64,000 nucleotides of DNA from Virgibacillus halotolerans (GCF_016908515.1 NZ_JAFBEA010000001.1:930001-994000); one strand, 5' to 3'. Numbered from the stretch's first letter, positions 29,373 to 38,168 are shown. Made by a program: numbers and translations. Notes: generated by a model not told the origin, from the letters alone.

Positions 29373-29460
29373 AAGGCTATTCTCTAAAAGATTATTGTTT
29401 TGTCTGAGTAATGAATCTAAAAGTAGTATAAATTGCGAAGTATCTCAACGCTTCGCAAAT
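29373..29460. repeat. Dispersed AT-rich repeat, family B, copy 2
   Basis: AAGGCTATTCTCTAAAAGAT followed by TATTGTTTTGTCTGAGTAATG and AATCTAAAAGTAGTATAAA, ending in a small hairpin GCGAAG/CTTCGC. It shares its first ~45 bases with copies at 24931 and 59914. Confidence 0.6.
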
Positions 29461-29486
29461 AACGCGGGGAAGGGAAACACCCTTCT

Positions 29487-30155
29487 TTAATTATCATCAA
29501 TTACAAGATGTTTTTCGAATCGAGAAATATCTATATCAGCGCCAATTACAATTAATACATCATTCTCTTTTAACGCATCTTCTGCGCTTGGCGATACGTT
29601 TATATCTTTTCCATGTTTAATCGCCACAACGTTACAGCCATAATTTGCCCGGATGTCAAGATCAACAAGCGATTTTCCAATCATCCTTTTACTAGCCTTT
29701 ACCTCTACAATACTGTGTTCATCTGATAATTCAAGGTAGTCGAGAATGTTGTTGGAAATAATATTATGGGCAATTCTCCTCCCCATGTCCCGTTCTGGAT
29801 GGACGACTTGATCAACGCCAATTTTGGTCAGTATTTTTTCATGATAATCATTTTGTGCTTTTACCGTAATCTTTTTAATTTCTAAATCCGTTAGAATAAC
29901 GGCTGTTAAAATACTAGCCTGAATATTATCTCCGATAGCCACAATCACATGGTCAAAATTCTTGATACCTATTTCTTTTAGTGAAACTTCATCTGTTGTA
30001 TCTGCAATAACTGCATGGGATGCGATATTTTTATATTCGTTTACCCTATCTTCATCAATATCAATTGCCAGTACTTGCATCCCCTCCATACTCAATTCCT
30101 TACAAATACTGCCACCAAATCGTCCTAAACCAATTACAGCAAATTCCCGTTTCAT
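29487..30155 (-). CDS. ktrC: K+ uptake gating protein KtrC (RCK domains)
   Basis: A 222-residue cytoplasmic protein: RCK_N domain with the Rossmann motif AVIGLGRFGGSICKEL (binds ATP/ADP, NADH) and RCK_C domain (about 135-222, MIGKSLVDLDIRANYGCNVVAIK), the c-di-AMP binding site in Bacillus subtilis KtrC. It forms the octameric ring that gates a KtrB/KtrD channel. A KtrD-like partner is at 45490-46854. GGAGG lies seven bases before the ATG at 30155. Confidence 0.93.
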   Translation of the reverse strand: MKREFAVIGLGRFGGSICKELSMEGMQVLAIDIDEDRVNEYKNIASHAVIADTTDEVSLKEIGIKNFDHVIVAIGDNIQASILTAVILTDLEIKKITVKAQNDYHEKILTKIGVDQVVHPERDMGRRIAHNIISNNILDYLELSDEHSIVEVKASKRMIGKSLVDLDIRANYGCNVVAIKHGKDINVSPSAEDALKENDVLIVIGADIDISRFEKHLVIDDN

Positions 30156-30215
30156 ACTACTTCCTCCATCAATCAAACATGCTTTTTCATTCAGTTTACC
30201 ATACTATTTTGGAAC

Positions 30216-30254
30216 AAAAAAGAAGCAAGTCTGCAATTAGACCTGCATCTTTTC
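30216..30254 (-). terminator. Terminator of the ABC exporter operon
   Basis: AAGATGCAGGTCT and AGACTTGCTTCTT form a 13-position stem with G-T pairs and one mismatch, followed by TTTTTTG on the minus strand. Confidence 0.7.
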
Positions 30255-30255
30255 T

Positions 30256-32097
30256 CTATATGGCATCTAACATTTGAAACTGCGATTTAACGAGACCAAA
30301 GTATTCTCCACGTTTAGCCATCAATTCGCTATGATTGCCATTTTCTAATACTTTACCGTTTTCCAGCACAAATATATTATCCGATTCCCTGATTGTTGAA
30401 AGACGATGTGCGATAATAATTGCTGTTCTTCCTTTCAATAGTTTACCTAAAGCGGTTTGTATTTTCACTTCTGTTTCTGTATCAATACTTGCTGTTGCTT
30501 CGTCGAGAATTAAAATACTTGGGTCTGCCAGTAATGCCCTAGCAAAGGACAACAATTGACGTTCACCTGCAGACAAGATATTTCCACGTTCTTCAACTTC
30601 TGTCTCATAATTATGTGCTAAACGCTGTATAAAGTCATCTGCACCAACAACTTTTGCTGCCTCAATGACTTCCTGATTCGTTGCACTTGGACGTCCAAAA
30701 CGAATATTTTCCATAATCGTGCCGGAAAAAACAAACGTATCTTGCAATACAACACTAATCTTTTGCCGTAAACTATCCAATTGCACATTACGTAAATCGT
30801 GCCCGTCAATCTTAACCGATCCACTTGTCGGGTCATAAAAGCGACTAATTAAATTTGCTATCGTCGACTTTCCACTACCTGTATGTCCAACTAAGGCTAC
30901 CGTCTCCCCTTGTTTGATATCTAGTGAAATTTCATGAAGTGCGATACGATCTGCTTCATATGAAAATTGAACTTTATCAAATGTTATTTGACCTTCCATT
31001 TCTGCAAATTCAAAGGCATTTTCCTTTTCTTCTACATTTGGTTGTTCATCTAAGAATTCAAATATCCGCTCTGATGCAGCCATTGCCATTAAGAGTTGAT
31101 TGTACATTTGACCCAACCTTGAAATTGGATCCCAGAACATCCCAAGGAAAAAGGCAAAAGATACAAATGTCCCGATTTCAATTCCGCCATTACCAGCCCC
31201 TAATAGAATTAAGTAAGCACCATAGGTAATTAGTATAATGGTTCCAATTGCATTACTCATTTCAACAAATGGGCTGAACATCGCACTTTTTTTCGATGCA
31301 ACACGGTAACTCTCAAAGTTATCGGTATTAATTCCATCAAAATACGCTGCGTTCTCCCGCTCCTGTGTAAATGATTGCGTAATACGAATGCCTTGAATAC
31401 TTTCATTTAAGTGCGAATTCAGACGTGATTGCTGTATTCGTACATTTTGCCAGGAACGACGAATATTTCTTCTTAATTTGGTTGAAATATAAAACATTAA
31501 TGGAATAACAATCATAATCGCAAGTGCTAATTTCGGACTCAAAGCCAATAGAATAACAATAATACCAATCAATGTTACGACATCCATCAATAAGTTAATA
31601 ATTCCATTCGTAAACAGCTCCTGTAAGGAGTTTACATCGTTCATAATCCTTACTAAAATTGATCCAGCTGATCTTGTATCAAAAAAACGATGTGACAATC
31701 GCTGTACATGGGAAAATAAATGTTGACGCAAATCATAAATCACATTTTGCCCTAAAATATTGACCCATTTTATTCGAAATATATTTCCTACATAGCTGAG
31801 TAAATATAGGATTCCAATTCCGATAACAAGATAAGTTAGTAGGGTCGTATCTTTATTTTTAACTGCTACATCAATCGCTACCTTACCGATTAAAATCGGG
31901 ACAATTAACCTTACCACTGTCGATAGTAGCATAGCAATAATAGCTCCTGGAAGGTACGTCTTCGCATATGGTTTTAAATAAGTAAGCAGCCTTAGCATTT
32001 GCTTCCAGTTAAATTGCTTTTCAACTGCCTGATCAATTGTATAGTGAAATCGTTTAAGGTGCCGACTCTCCTCCAGTTTACTTTTTACTTTTACCAA
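30256..32097 (-). CDS. ABC exporter half-transporter, catalytically complete NBD
   Basis: A 613-residue half-transporter: about 45 polar N-terminal residues, six membrane helices (about 50-330), then an ATPase with Walker A GHTGSGKST, Walker B ILILDEATAS with catalytic Glu, and H-loop IIAHRLST. The signature is LSAGERQ instead of LSGGQ. Its partner directly upstream has the opposite defects, so they form a heterodimeric exporter like Bacillus subtilis YfiB/YfiC or BmrCD, exporting drugs or lipids. The second TTG (32097) lies eight bases after AGGAGG and is the better start; the TTG at 32103 is too close. Confidence 0.9.
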   Translation of the reverse strand: MVKVKSKLEESRHLKRFHYTIDQAVEKQFNWKQMLRLLTYLKPYAKTYLPGAIIAMLLSTVVRLIVPILIGKVAIDVAVKNKDTTLLTYLVIGIGILYLLSYVGNIFRIKWVNILGQNVIYDLRQHLFSHVQRLSHRFFDTRSAGSILVRIMNDVNSLQELFTNGIINLLMDVVTLIGIIVILLALSPKLALAIMIVIPLMFYISTKLRRNIRRSWQNVRIQQSRLNSHLNESIQGIRITQSFTQERENAAYFDGINTDNFESYRVASKKSAMFSPFVEMSNAIGTIILITYGAYLILLGAGNGGIEIGTFVSFAFFLGMFWDPISRLGQMYNQLLMAMAASERIFEFLDEQPNVEEKENAFEFAEMEGQITFDKVQFSYEADRIALHEISLDIKQGETVALVGHTGSGKSTIANLISRFYDPTSGSVKIDGHDLRNVQLDSLRQKISVVLQDTFVFSGTIMENIRFGRPSATNQEVIEAAKVVGADDFIQRLAHNYETEVEERGNILSAGERQLLSFARALLADPSILILDEATASIDTETEVKIQTALGKLLKGRTAIIIAHRLSTIRESDNIFVLENGKVLENGNHSELMAKRGEYFGLVKSQFQMLDAI

Positions 32098-32114
32098 TGC
32101 CAATCCCTCCTCTA

Positions 32115-33863
32115 TTAAGTTGTTGTATCCATGATCACTTCACGGTCCTGGTATTGAATATCATAAATTCGTTGATAAGCCCCCTTTTGTGTCACAAGGA
32201 AGTCATGGGTACCACGTTCCACCACTTCACCGTCCTCCAATACCAATATTTCATCCGCATGTTTAAGTGATGAAATCCGGTGTGCGATAATAAAGGATGT
32301 CCTTCCCTGCATGACTTCCTTTAATGCCTTTTGGATTTTAAATTCTGTTTGCATATCTACCGCGGAAGTTGCATCATCAAGAACAAGAATACTTGGATTT
32401 ATACAAATTGCCCTAGCGATTGCGATACGTTGCTTTTGCCCACCAGATAAGCCCATACCACGTTCACCAAGCATCGTGTCATACCCTTTTGGCATTTCCA
32501 TAATAAACTCGTGAGCCTGTGCTCTTTTTGCAGCATCAATAATCTGTTCATCCGGCAATTCCGGATTTCCATAGGCAATATTTTCCCGGATCGAAGTAGA
32601 AAATAAAAACGGTTCCTGCAGTACAAAACCAATCGATTTACGTAAAGCCTTCAGTTTATAATCGGCAACAGGTCGCTCATCGACAAGTACCTTTCCCTCC
32701 TGTGGTTCATAAAATCTTGTGATCAATTGGGTAATACTCGTTTTACCTGATCCTGTTGCACCAATTAGTCCAATGATCTTACCTGGTGGGGCATCAAAAG
32801 TAACATGACTTAGTGCCATATCATCATCCGCTAAATAGTTTAATGTCACATCTTTAAATGTTACATGGCCTTGAATCGGTATATCTAGTGCATCTGTTTT
32901 TTCCACAATATCCTCCTTCTCTTCGAGGATCTCCAGTAAACGTTCCCCGGAAGCCTTCGCTTGTGAAAACTGGTTGATGACGAACCCTAAATTCATTAAT
33001 GGCCCAAGAATATACCAAACCAGACTAAAAAATGCTACTAACACACCAAGGCTGATGGCATCAGTAATAACCAAATATCCGCCAAAAGCAAGTAATGCTA
33101 AAGCACAAAAATCTCCAATGAATTCCATAAGCGGAAAATATTTGGACCAAATTTTTGCTGTATTAAGATAATTATCTCTATATGTTTTATTACTTGTAGA
33201 AAATCGCCCAATCTCAAAATCTTCACGAGATAATGATTTTACAGTTTCCATGCCACTGATATTTTCCTGGACACGCGTATTTAATCTACCAAATGATTTT
33301 CTAATCTTTCTAAACGCCGGATGTACCCTTTTATCAAACTGAAAAACAACAAATGCCAAAAATGGCATCGCTGCCATTGTGACCAACGCTAACGGTACCG
33401 AATAATAAAACATCACGGATAAACTGAATACAATTAACAATGTAATTCGAATCAGTTCTGCAACGCCTGCAGAAAGAAAAAACCGAAACCCTTCAACATC
33501 TGCAGTTAAGCGAGACATAATATCACCGGTCTTTGCATTATCATAGTATTTAAAAGACAAGTTTTGTAGTTTTCCATATAAGGCCTCTCTTAATTCATAT
33601 ACAGTTGCTACCCCAAACAAATCTCCCAAATATTGATGGTAATACGTTGCAAATCCTTTTATAATCATTAAGACTAAAAATACAAGCGCGATATATGGTA
33701 TGAGACCATATCGATTTTTAAGCACTACCTCATCAAGCGTTTGCTGTAAAATAATTGGATATACCACAGTAATAATCGTCACAAAAAATAAAAAGAACAA
33801 AGATAAAAAGAAATATTTTTTATATGGCCAAAAAAACTGCTTTAACTTTTTAAATATATCCAC
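32115..33863 (-). CDS. ABC exporter half-transporter with degenerate Walker B
   Basis: A 582-residue half-transporter: six membrane helices (about 15-300) and an ATPase with Walker A GATGSGKTS, canonical signature LSGGQKQ, and Walker B ILVLDDATSAVD, where Asp replaces the catalytic Glu. Complementary defects with the downstream gene are the mark of asymmetric exporters with one active and one degenerate ATP site. GTG start at 33863 with GGAGGG eight bases upstream. The gap to its partner is 17 bases. Confidence 0.9.
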   Translation of the reverse strand: MDIFKKLKQFFWPYKKYFFLSLFFLFFVTIITVVYPIILQQTLDEVVLKNRYGLIPYIALVFLVLMIIKGFATYYHQYLGDLFGVATVYELREALYGKLQNLSFKYYDNAKTGDIMSRLTADVEGFRFFLSAGVAELIRITLLIVFSLSVMFYYSVPLALVTMAAMPFLAFVVFQFDKRVHPAFRKIRKSFGRLNTRVQENISGMETVKSLSREDFEIGRFSTSNKTYRDNYLNTAKIWSKYFPLMEFIGDFCALALLAFGGYLVITDAISLGVLVAFFSLVWYILGPLMNLGFVINQFSQAKASGERLLEILEEKEDIVEKTDALDIPIQGHVTFKDVTLNYLADDDMALSHVTFDAPPGKIIGLIGATGSGKTSITQLITRFYEPQEGKVLVDERPVADYKLKALRKSIGFVLQEPFLFSTSIRENIAYGNPELPDEQIIDAAKRAQAHEFIMEMPKGYDTMLGERGMGLSGGQKQRIAIARAICINPSILVLDDATSAVDMQTEFKIQKALKEVMQGRTSFIIAHRISSLKHADEILVLEDGEVVERGTHDFLVTQKGAYQRIYDIQYQDREVIMDTTT

Positions 33864-34013
33864 AAAGCGTTCCCTCCCCCACGGATGTTTTTCCGTATTT
33901 ACTAATATAACGGGTTCCGAAACAAATTTCCAGTTCTTTTACCTAATTTTTAAAAATATTTTTTTAATCCGTATTTTCCGCATTATTCATAAGTAAAGTT
34001 AGCCAGTAAACGC

Positions 34014-34045
34014 AAAAAGTCCCCCTGCACACCTACAAGGGGGTC
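34014..34045 (-). terminator. ykuV terminator
   Basis: CCCCC and GGGGG arms with a 13-base loop and a following ACTTTTT on the minus strand, about 45 bases after ykuV. Confidence 0.6.
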
Positions 34046-34086
34046 ACCTGTTAGTTCCTGTTCAAAATGAAGATAAACAACCTTTA

Positions 34087-34539
34087 TTATTTATCATTGA
34101 TTCCTAAAACACGATTCACACGTTTTCTCAACATTCTCATACCACCATCACCAGCTTGGTAGTGTCTTAGCTGGCCTTCCGCATCAAATACATAATATGC
34201 AGGAACATATTGGTTATCAAAAGCATCCGCTAGTTTGAGACCATTATCAACGAAGATTGGCTGGGTAATATGATGTTCTTTGGCAACTTCTTCAATCAGT
34301 TCAAGATCTAAGTCTTTTTCCGAACGTGGCATATGAACTGCAATCACATTCAGATCATCTTTATACTCATCACGAAATTCGTTCACATTCGGCATTGCTT
34401 CTTTGCATAGTCCACAGCTGACTGACCAATAATGAATCAGTGTAGGCTTATTTCCGATAAGCTCCTCTTTTGCGATTCCATTACTGTTTAACCATGTCGT
34501 TGCGCCATCAAGCTCAGGCATCTGTTCTCTTAATTTCAT
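34087..34539 (-). CDS. ykuV: Thiol-disulfide oxidoreductase YkuV
   Basis: A 150-residue TlpA/ResA-like thioredoxin-fold protein without signal peptide, so cytoplasmic. The active site is CGLC in HYWSVSCGLCKEAMP, and the cis-proline loop is QYVPAYYVF. Bacillus subtilis YkuV is a thiol-disulfide reductase found beside the peroxiredoxin YkuU, as here, which suggests it supports peroxide or disulfide stress defence. GGAGG precedes the ATG by eight bases. Confidence 0.92.
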   Translation of the reverse strand: MKLREQMPELDGATTWLNSNGIAKEELIGNKPTLIHYWSVSCGLCKEAMPNVNEFRDEYKDDLNVIAVHMPRSEKDLDLELIEEVAKEHHITQPIFVDNGLKLADAFDNQYVPAYYVFDAEGQLRHYQAGDGGMRMLRKRVNRVLGINDK

Positions 34540-34561
34540 CGTTCCTGCCTCCCATATCAGT

Positions 34562-34613
34562 GTAAGAAAAGCCGGCAGAAAAAAAGAAATATTCCTATTG
34601 TGTATGCCGGCTC
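34562..34613 (-). terminator. ykuU terminator
   Basis: AGCCGGCA and TGCCGGCT pair around a 27-base loop, followed by TTTTCTTAC on the minus strand. It may only partly separate ykuU from ykuV. Confidence 0.65.
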
Positions 34614-34663
34614 CTAATGTATATCATCTATATTTATATATGAATTTTATTTCAATTTGTTTC

Positions 34664-35206
34664 TTATAGTGTTGCCTGACCAGGCTTCCAGTTTGCCGGG
34701 CAAAGACCACCCGTTTGTAACGCCTGCAGTACGCGTAGCGTTTCATCAACATCACGACCGATGTTATTATCAAATACAGTTTGATACTGTAATTCACCTT
34801 CTGGATTAATAATAAACAAGCCACGGAGTGCAACACCTTCATCTGCAATTAAAACACCATAATCTGTAGCAACTTTATGGCTTGTATCTGCTGCTAATGG
34901 ATATGCTAATTCACCCAGACCGTTATCACTACGATCTGTGTTAATCCATGCTTTATGTGTATGTATCGTATCAGTGGACACGCCGATTACTTCCGCGTCA
35001 AGATCTTCAAATTCGTCATATCTATCAGACATTGCTGTAATTTCTGTCGGACATACAAATGTAAAATCCATTGGATAGAAGAAAAGTACTGTCCATTTAT
35101 CATCTTTCATTATTTCTTCTAAACTGACTTTGCCAAATTCTTTATTTGGCATAACAGCATCCATTTCAAAACGTGGTGCTTGTGTACCTACCATTCTTTC
35201 TACCAT
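34664..35206 (-). CDS. ykuU: 2-Cys peroxiredoxin YkuU
   Basis: A 180-residue AhpC/Prx1-type peroxiredoxin, the same length as Bacillus subtilis YkuU. The peroxidatic cysteine is in FYPMDFTFVCPTE and the resolving cysteine in GGLCPANWKPG, so it is a typical 2-Cys enzyme. It reduces hydrogen and organic peroxides using a thioredoxin-like partner, possibly YkuV. The third codon of the ATG-AAC-ATG run is chosen because GGAGGG then has six-base spacing. Confidence 0.95.
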   Translation of the reverse strand: MVERMVGTQAPRFEMDAVMPNKEFGKVSLEEIMKDDKWTVLFFYPMDFTFVCPTEITAMSDRYDEFEDLDAEVIGVSTDTIHTHKAWINTDRSDNGLGELAYPLAADTSHKVATDYGVLIADEGVALRGLFIINPEGELQYQTVFDNNIGRDVDETLRVLQALQTGGLCPANWKPGQATL

Positions 35207-35296
35207 GTTCATCCCTCCAAATATAATAACGGTTCCTTTATAAGTATTGCCAGGACGAAGGTCAACATATACCCTAATTAAAGATTCATAAATTCA

Positions 35297-35343
35297 AAAA
35301 AGGCAAAACTGATTCCACTTGCTGGAAACCAGTTTTGCCTTAA
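35297..35343 (-). terminator. ykuS terminator
   Basis: AAGGCAAAACTG and CAGTTTTGCCTT form a 12-bp stem with further pairing inside, followed by TTTTTTG on the minus strand. Confidence 0.9.
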
Positions 35344-35352
35344 TCATCCTAT

Positions 35353-35595
35353 TTAGCTTAATCTTTCATCTACCATCTGACAAATAGCATCCGCATTATT
35401 ACCTTGGGCATTAATTACCGGGCCTTCAATACTTGCCGTTGCATTTCCCATCATATCCTTATCAAGCCCTGTAATCACGCAGCAATCACAGCCGCTTGCG
35501 TCTTCCTCCGAATGTAAATCGATAACTTCATGACCCGCCTGAACTAATGCATCCTTTACATCACTAAGCGATTCTTCTACTCCGATACGTGCCAT
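35353..35595 (-). CDS. ykuS: UPF0180 family protein YkuS
   Basis: An 80-residue soluble protein starting [21 protein letters not shown], with the conserved [14 protein letters not shown] stretch containing two adjacent cysteines. It matches YkuS of Bacillus subtilis, in the same neighbourhood. Function unknown; the fold resembles small Rossmann-like phosphocarrier proteins. GAAGGAGGAAGAGAAAT precedes the ATG. Confidence 0.9.
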   Translation of the reverse strand: MARIGVEESLSDVKDALVQAGHEVIDLHSEEDASGCDCCVITGLDKDMMGNATASIEGPVINAQGNNADAICQMVDERLS

Positions 35596-35724
35596 ATTTC
35601 TCTTCCTCCTTCGTATGAAAATTTACATACCTAGTGTAACGTTTCAAAAGTCTTTTCCAGAACCTTGAAATGATAAATTTTATGTTTGGAAAAAATATGT
35701 GCCAAAATATTCTCTTCGATTGCC

Positions 35725-35837
35725 GCAAATGGAATACACTCGCTTTCCGCGGGCGGCTAATGAGCCTCCCCAAGCTGGCGCTTTGCGGGGTCTCATCGAG
35801 GCCTTTTTCCCGCAGGAGTCTCGCGTATTCCATTTGC
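35725..35837. repeat. Nested GC-rich palindromic element 1
   Basis: 113 bases bounded by perfect 13-bp inverted repeats GCAAATGGAATAC and GTATTCCATTTGC, with a GC-rich interior (CTTTCCGCGGGCGGC, CCCCGCAAAGCGCC) able to fold into one long hairpin. It is absent from the otherwise matching place in the copy at 45083-45385, so it looks like an insertion. Confidence 0.75.
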
Positions 35838-35977
35838 TAGGATGGGTTTTCATTTTCGGCAGCTTGCATTACTGTTTTGATTCATAGAAGTCAATTTCAT
35901 AAGCATTTCAACTTATCCTTAGTCCGAAATATAAGATACACCATCATTTAATCATCCACTAATTTGAAGCACTATAT

Positions 35978-36105
35978 CGTTGATTGGAACGGAAGGCGGC
36001 GACTCCAGCGGGAACAGCACGTGTCTGAAGACCCCGCAGAGTGGGTTTCTCGAGGGGACTGAAGCCGTGCCCGCGGAAAGCGTCCGCCTGCAGTGGAAAT
36101 CAACG
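35978..36105. repeat. Nested GC-rich palindromic element 2
   Basis: 128 bases bounded by CGTTGATT and AATCAACG, with interior CGGCGACTCCAGCGGGAACA and CCGCGGAAAGCG. Elements with this look recur in many Bacillaceae genomes (my recollection). The partner copy at 45158-45200 keeps only both ends (43 bases): it is shortened by a deletion whose junction falls at CTTTCCG, a short motif present on both sides here (CTTTCCG and CCTTCCG on the minus strand). Confidence 0.75.
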
Positions 36106-36248
36106 GTTTTAGCACACAACCAAATAATTCGGACTTATACACGGATTTCAAGTGACGAAGTTGACTCAAATATTTGCTCTGGAAAAGAACCTCTGGTATG
36201 CTCCACTAGTTTCTCCATTTGAGAAAAAGATATTCTGCAGGCAAGAAA

Positions 36249-36283
36249 CGAAAAAAACCCTTGCCCATCGAAGCAGGCAAGGT
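36249..36283 (-). terminator. darB terminator
   Basis: CCTTGCC and GGCAAGG form a 7-bp stem followed by GTTTTTTT on the minus strand. The stem is the same as in the ylaN terminator at 6911. Confidence 0.8.
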
Positions 36284-36304
36284 TTGTTATTTATCTTTTA
36301 TCTT

Positions 36305-36760
36305 TTACACGTTTTTAAATAAATCGGTCGTATACATACTTTTTTTAAACTGTTTTAAAATTGCCCTACGCGTTAAAATACCGTCAAAGTAACCATCCTT
36401 ATCTACAACACAAATAAACGGATGATTGATGACAGCATCGAGACCTTCCATGAAACTGCTATCTCTAGAAAGTGAAGGAATATTATTATCCACTACTTCC
36501 TGCACGAGTATGTCCGAGAGCTTTTCGATCTCAATACGCTCCAGACCCAGAATTTGATTTAAAATAACTGTCTTGCCTATCGTCCCGACGAATTTATAAG
36601 ATGAATCAAGTACAGGGACAGCCGAATAGCCTGACTTCACAAGTACTAACAACGCATGTTCTAAAGGATTACTTATTTGTACATGGGCAACTTTTTCGGA
36701 GGATATCATTAAATCCCCAACAGAAATATCTGTTATATGTTTGTCTTGAATTGTGCTCAT
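36305..36760 (-). CDS. darB: CBS-domain protein DarB (YkuL)
   Basis: A 151-residue protein made of two CBS domains (about 15-70 and 85-140): AVPVLDSSYKFVGTIGKTVIL and FICVVDKDGYFDGILTRRAIL. It matches Bacillus subtilis YkuL, renamed DarB, which binds c-di-AMP and, when free of it, stimulates Rel-dependent (p)ppGpp synthesis and pyruvate carboxylase. A pycA gene (3088-6528) and KtrC (29487-30155) are in this window. The ATG at 36760 lies nine bases after AAAGGGG. Confidence 0.88.
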   Translation of the reverse strand: MSTIQDKHITDISVGDLMISSEKVAHVQISNPLEHALLVLVKSGYSAVPVLDSSYKFVGTIGKTVILNQILGLERIEIEKLSDILVQEVVDNNIPSLSRDSSFMEGLDAVINHPFICVVDKDGYFDGILTRRAILKQFKKSMYTTDLFKNV

Positions 36761-36779
36761 AACCAAACACCCCTTTTCA

Positions 36780-36828
36780 GAAAACTTGGCATCCGTAAGT
36801 CTTTATACGAATAGCCTTAGTTGCACTT
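36780..36828. repeat. Dispersed hairpin repeat, family A, copy 3
   Basis: AAAACTTGGCATCCGTAAG, then TCTTTATACGAATAGCC and TTAGTTGCACTTAC. The stem is weaker than in copy 2 because of substitutions, but the order of blocks is the same. It lies just upstream of the darB ribosome binding site. Confidence 0.65.
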
Positions 36829-36960
36829 ACAACGCATAAACGTCACTTTTTTATCCAGTGAGCAGAAATATAAATAATTTCTTTACTGCTAAAATACACT
36901 TTTCCCGTATATATTCTCTCTCTACATGAATAGTTTACCATATATTATATGAAGAAACAT

Positions 36961-37161
36961 CTATTCTGCCGCCATTAAATGCTTAATTTTTCCGTAGTAC
37001 ATATCTCTATATCGGTAAATTCCCATGGCATGACGGAGGGATTTTGGTAACATATTGCCGTTTCCGCCACCATCATTTCCAGTCTGTAATAAATTACTAC
37101 ATACAACGATATTCTCTAATATAATTGAAGTCAAAAAATACAGATAACTAAAGTAATTCAT
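36961..37161 (-). CDS. Questionable small ORF or gene remnant
   Basis: A 66-codon frame whose last 40 codons look protein-like (GNDGGGNGNMLPKSLRHAMG, then IYRYRDMYYGKIKHLMAAE), but the ATG at 37161 has no ribosome binding site and the first 20 codons are AT-rich. It may be the end of a decayed gene. The rest of the gap 36761-37240 holds repeat copy 3 and the ykuE promoter region. Family not recognised. Confidence 0.3.
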   Translation of the reverse strand: MNYFSYLYFLTSIILENIVVCSNLLQTGNDGGGNGNMLPKSLRHAMGIYRYRDMYYGKIKHLMAAE

Positions 37162-37240
37162 TTCGCAAAAAAACTTGCTCTTTAGCCCCTTTTCCGTGCT
37201 ATAATTTGTATGAATGAACGATCATGAAAGGTATGAAATA

Positions 37241-38095
37241 ATGAATAGAAGATCTTTCTTAAAAAGAACAATTGGCAGTTTGTTAGCTTTGGTTGGATTA
37301 GGTGGCGGAACATTTTATTATGCCCGTGAAATTGAACCTTTTATGCTACAAATACACGAAGAAGCAATTACTTCAAATAAAATAACACCCGCATTTAATA
37401 ACTTTAAAATCATACAATTTTCTGATACCCACATCGGATTCCATTATACATTAGAACAATTCAATGAGCTTGTCGAACAAATAAATGCATTGCAGCCTGA
37501 TTTAATTGTATTTACAGGAGATCTCGTTGACAAACCCGATCAGTACTATTGGAGCAGTAAATTAACCAATGCATTAAAAGCATTAAAAGCCCCTTGCGGA
37601 AAGTTTTGGATATATGGAAACCACGACCATGGTGGATATGGGACAGAGATTATCCAAGATGTAATGGAACAGGCAAATTTTGAACTATTAAAAAATAATC
37701 ATTCTATTATTGAAATGGATAGCGACCGGATCGTATTAGCAGGAATTGACGATGTCATACTTGGCAAACCGGACTTAGAGGAAACATTAAAAAACGTAAA
37801 TCCGGATTTGTTCACCATGCTATTAGCACATGAACCGGACTATGCGGATACAACTGTTAATTATCCTGTGGACGTACAATTATCCGGACACAGCCATGGT
37901 GGACAGGTTCGCTTCCCTTTTATCGGCGATCTATATACGCCTGCATATGCTGTGAAATATGTCCAGGGTAAATTCACATTTAATCACGACAAACTAACCC
38001 TATTTGTCAATAGTGGAATAGGTACAACAAGGCTGCCGTATCGCTTTTTATGCAAGCCTGAAATTCATTTATATACGCTGAAAAATAATAGCTAG
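37241..38095 (+). CDS. ykuE: Metallophosphoesterase YkuE, Tat-exported
   Basis: A 284-residue calcineurin-like phosphoesterase. The N-terminus MNRRSFLKR with a hydrophobic stretch is a twin-arginine export signal. Metal-binding motifs are in order: FSDTHIGF, FTGDLVDK, YGNHDHGG, LLAHEPDYA and LSGHSHGGQ. Bacillus subtilis YkuE is a Tat substrate (with TatAyCy) that stays in the cell wall. The ATG at 37241 lies nine bases after AAAGG; the in-frame ATG at 37214 would put extra residues before the Tat motif. Confidence 0.93.
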   Translation: MNRRSFLKRTIGSLLALVGLGGGTFYYAREIEPFMLQIHEEAITSNKITPAFNNFKIIQFSDTHIGFHYTLEQFNELVEQINALQPDLIVFTGDLVDKPDQYYWSSKLTNALKALKAPCGKFWIYGNHDHGGYGTEIIQDVMEQANFELLKNNHSIIEMDSDRIVLAGIDDVILGKPDLEETLKNVNPDLFTMLLAHEPDYADTTVNYPVDVQLSGHSHGGQVRFPFIGDLYTPAYAVKYVQGKFTFNHDKLTLFVNSGIGTTRLPYRFLCKPEIHLYTLKNNS

Positions 38096-38168
38096 CAAGT
38101 AATCATGCTCCATTTTCTTAGTGATGCATAGACTGGTATACAACCAATTATTGAAAGGAAGGTTTTCT

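Larger units (their letters stand above)
35631..36177. repeat. Large noncoding repeat, long copy (inverted relative to 45083-45385)
   Basis: Read on the minus strand, this stretch aligns with 45083-45385 over its whole length, starting GCAAATATTTGAGTCAA and ending GAAACGTTACACTAG. About 300 positions match with scattered substitutions. This copy carries two extra GC-rich blocks (35725-35837 and most of 35978-36105). The flanking CTAGTGTAACG and, at 36201, CCACTAG may be terminal inverted repeats. No convincing coding frame; ORFs here at 35564-35833 and 35980-36222 are artefacts of the GC-rich blocks. It fills the 709-base gap between ykuS and darB. Confidence 0.85.

Noticed and set aside
35564-36222. 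Two frames of 80-89 codons between ykuS and darB
   Set aside because: They run through GC-rich palindromic repeats; the translated sequences mirror repeat composition and lack ribosome binding sites.
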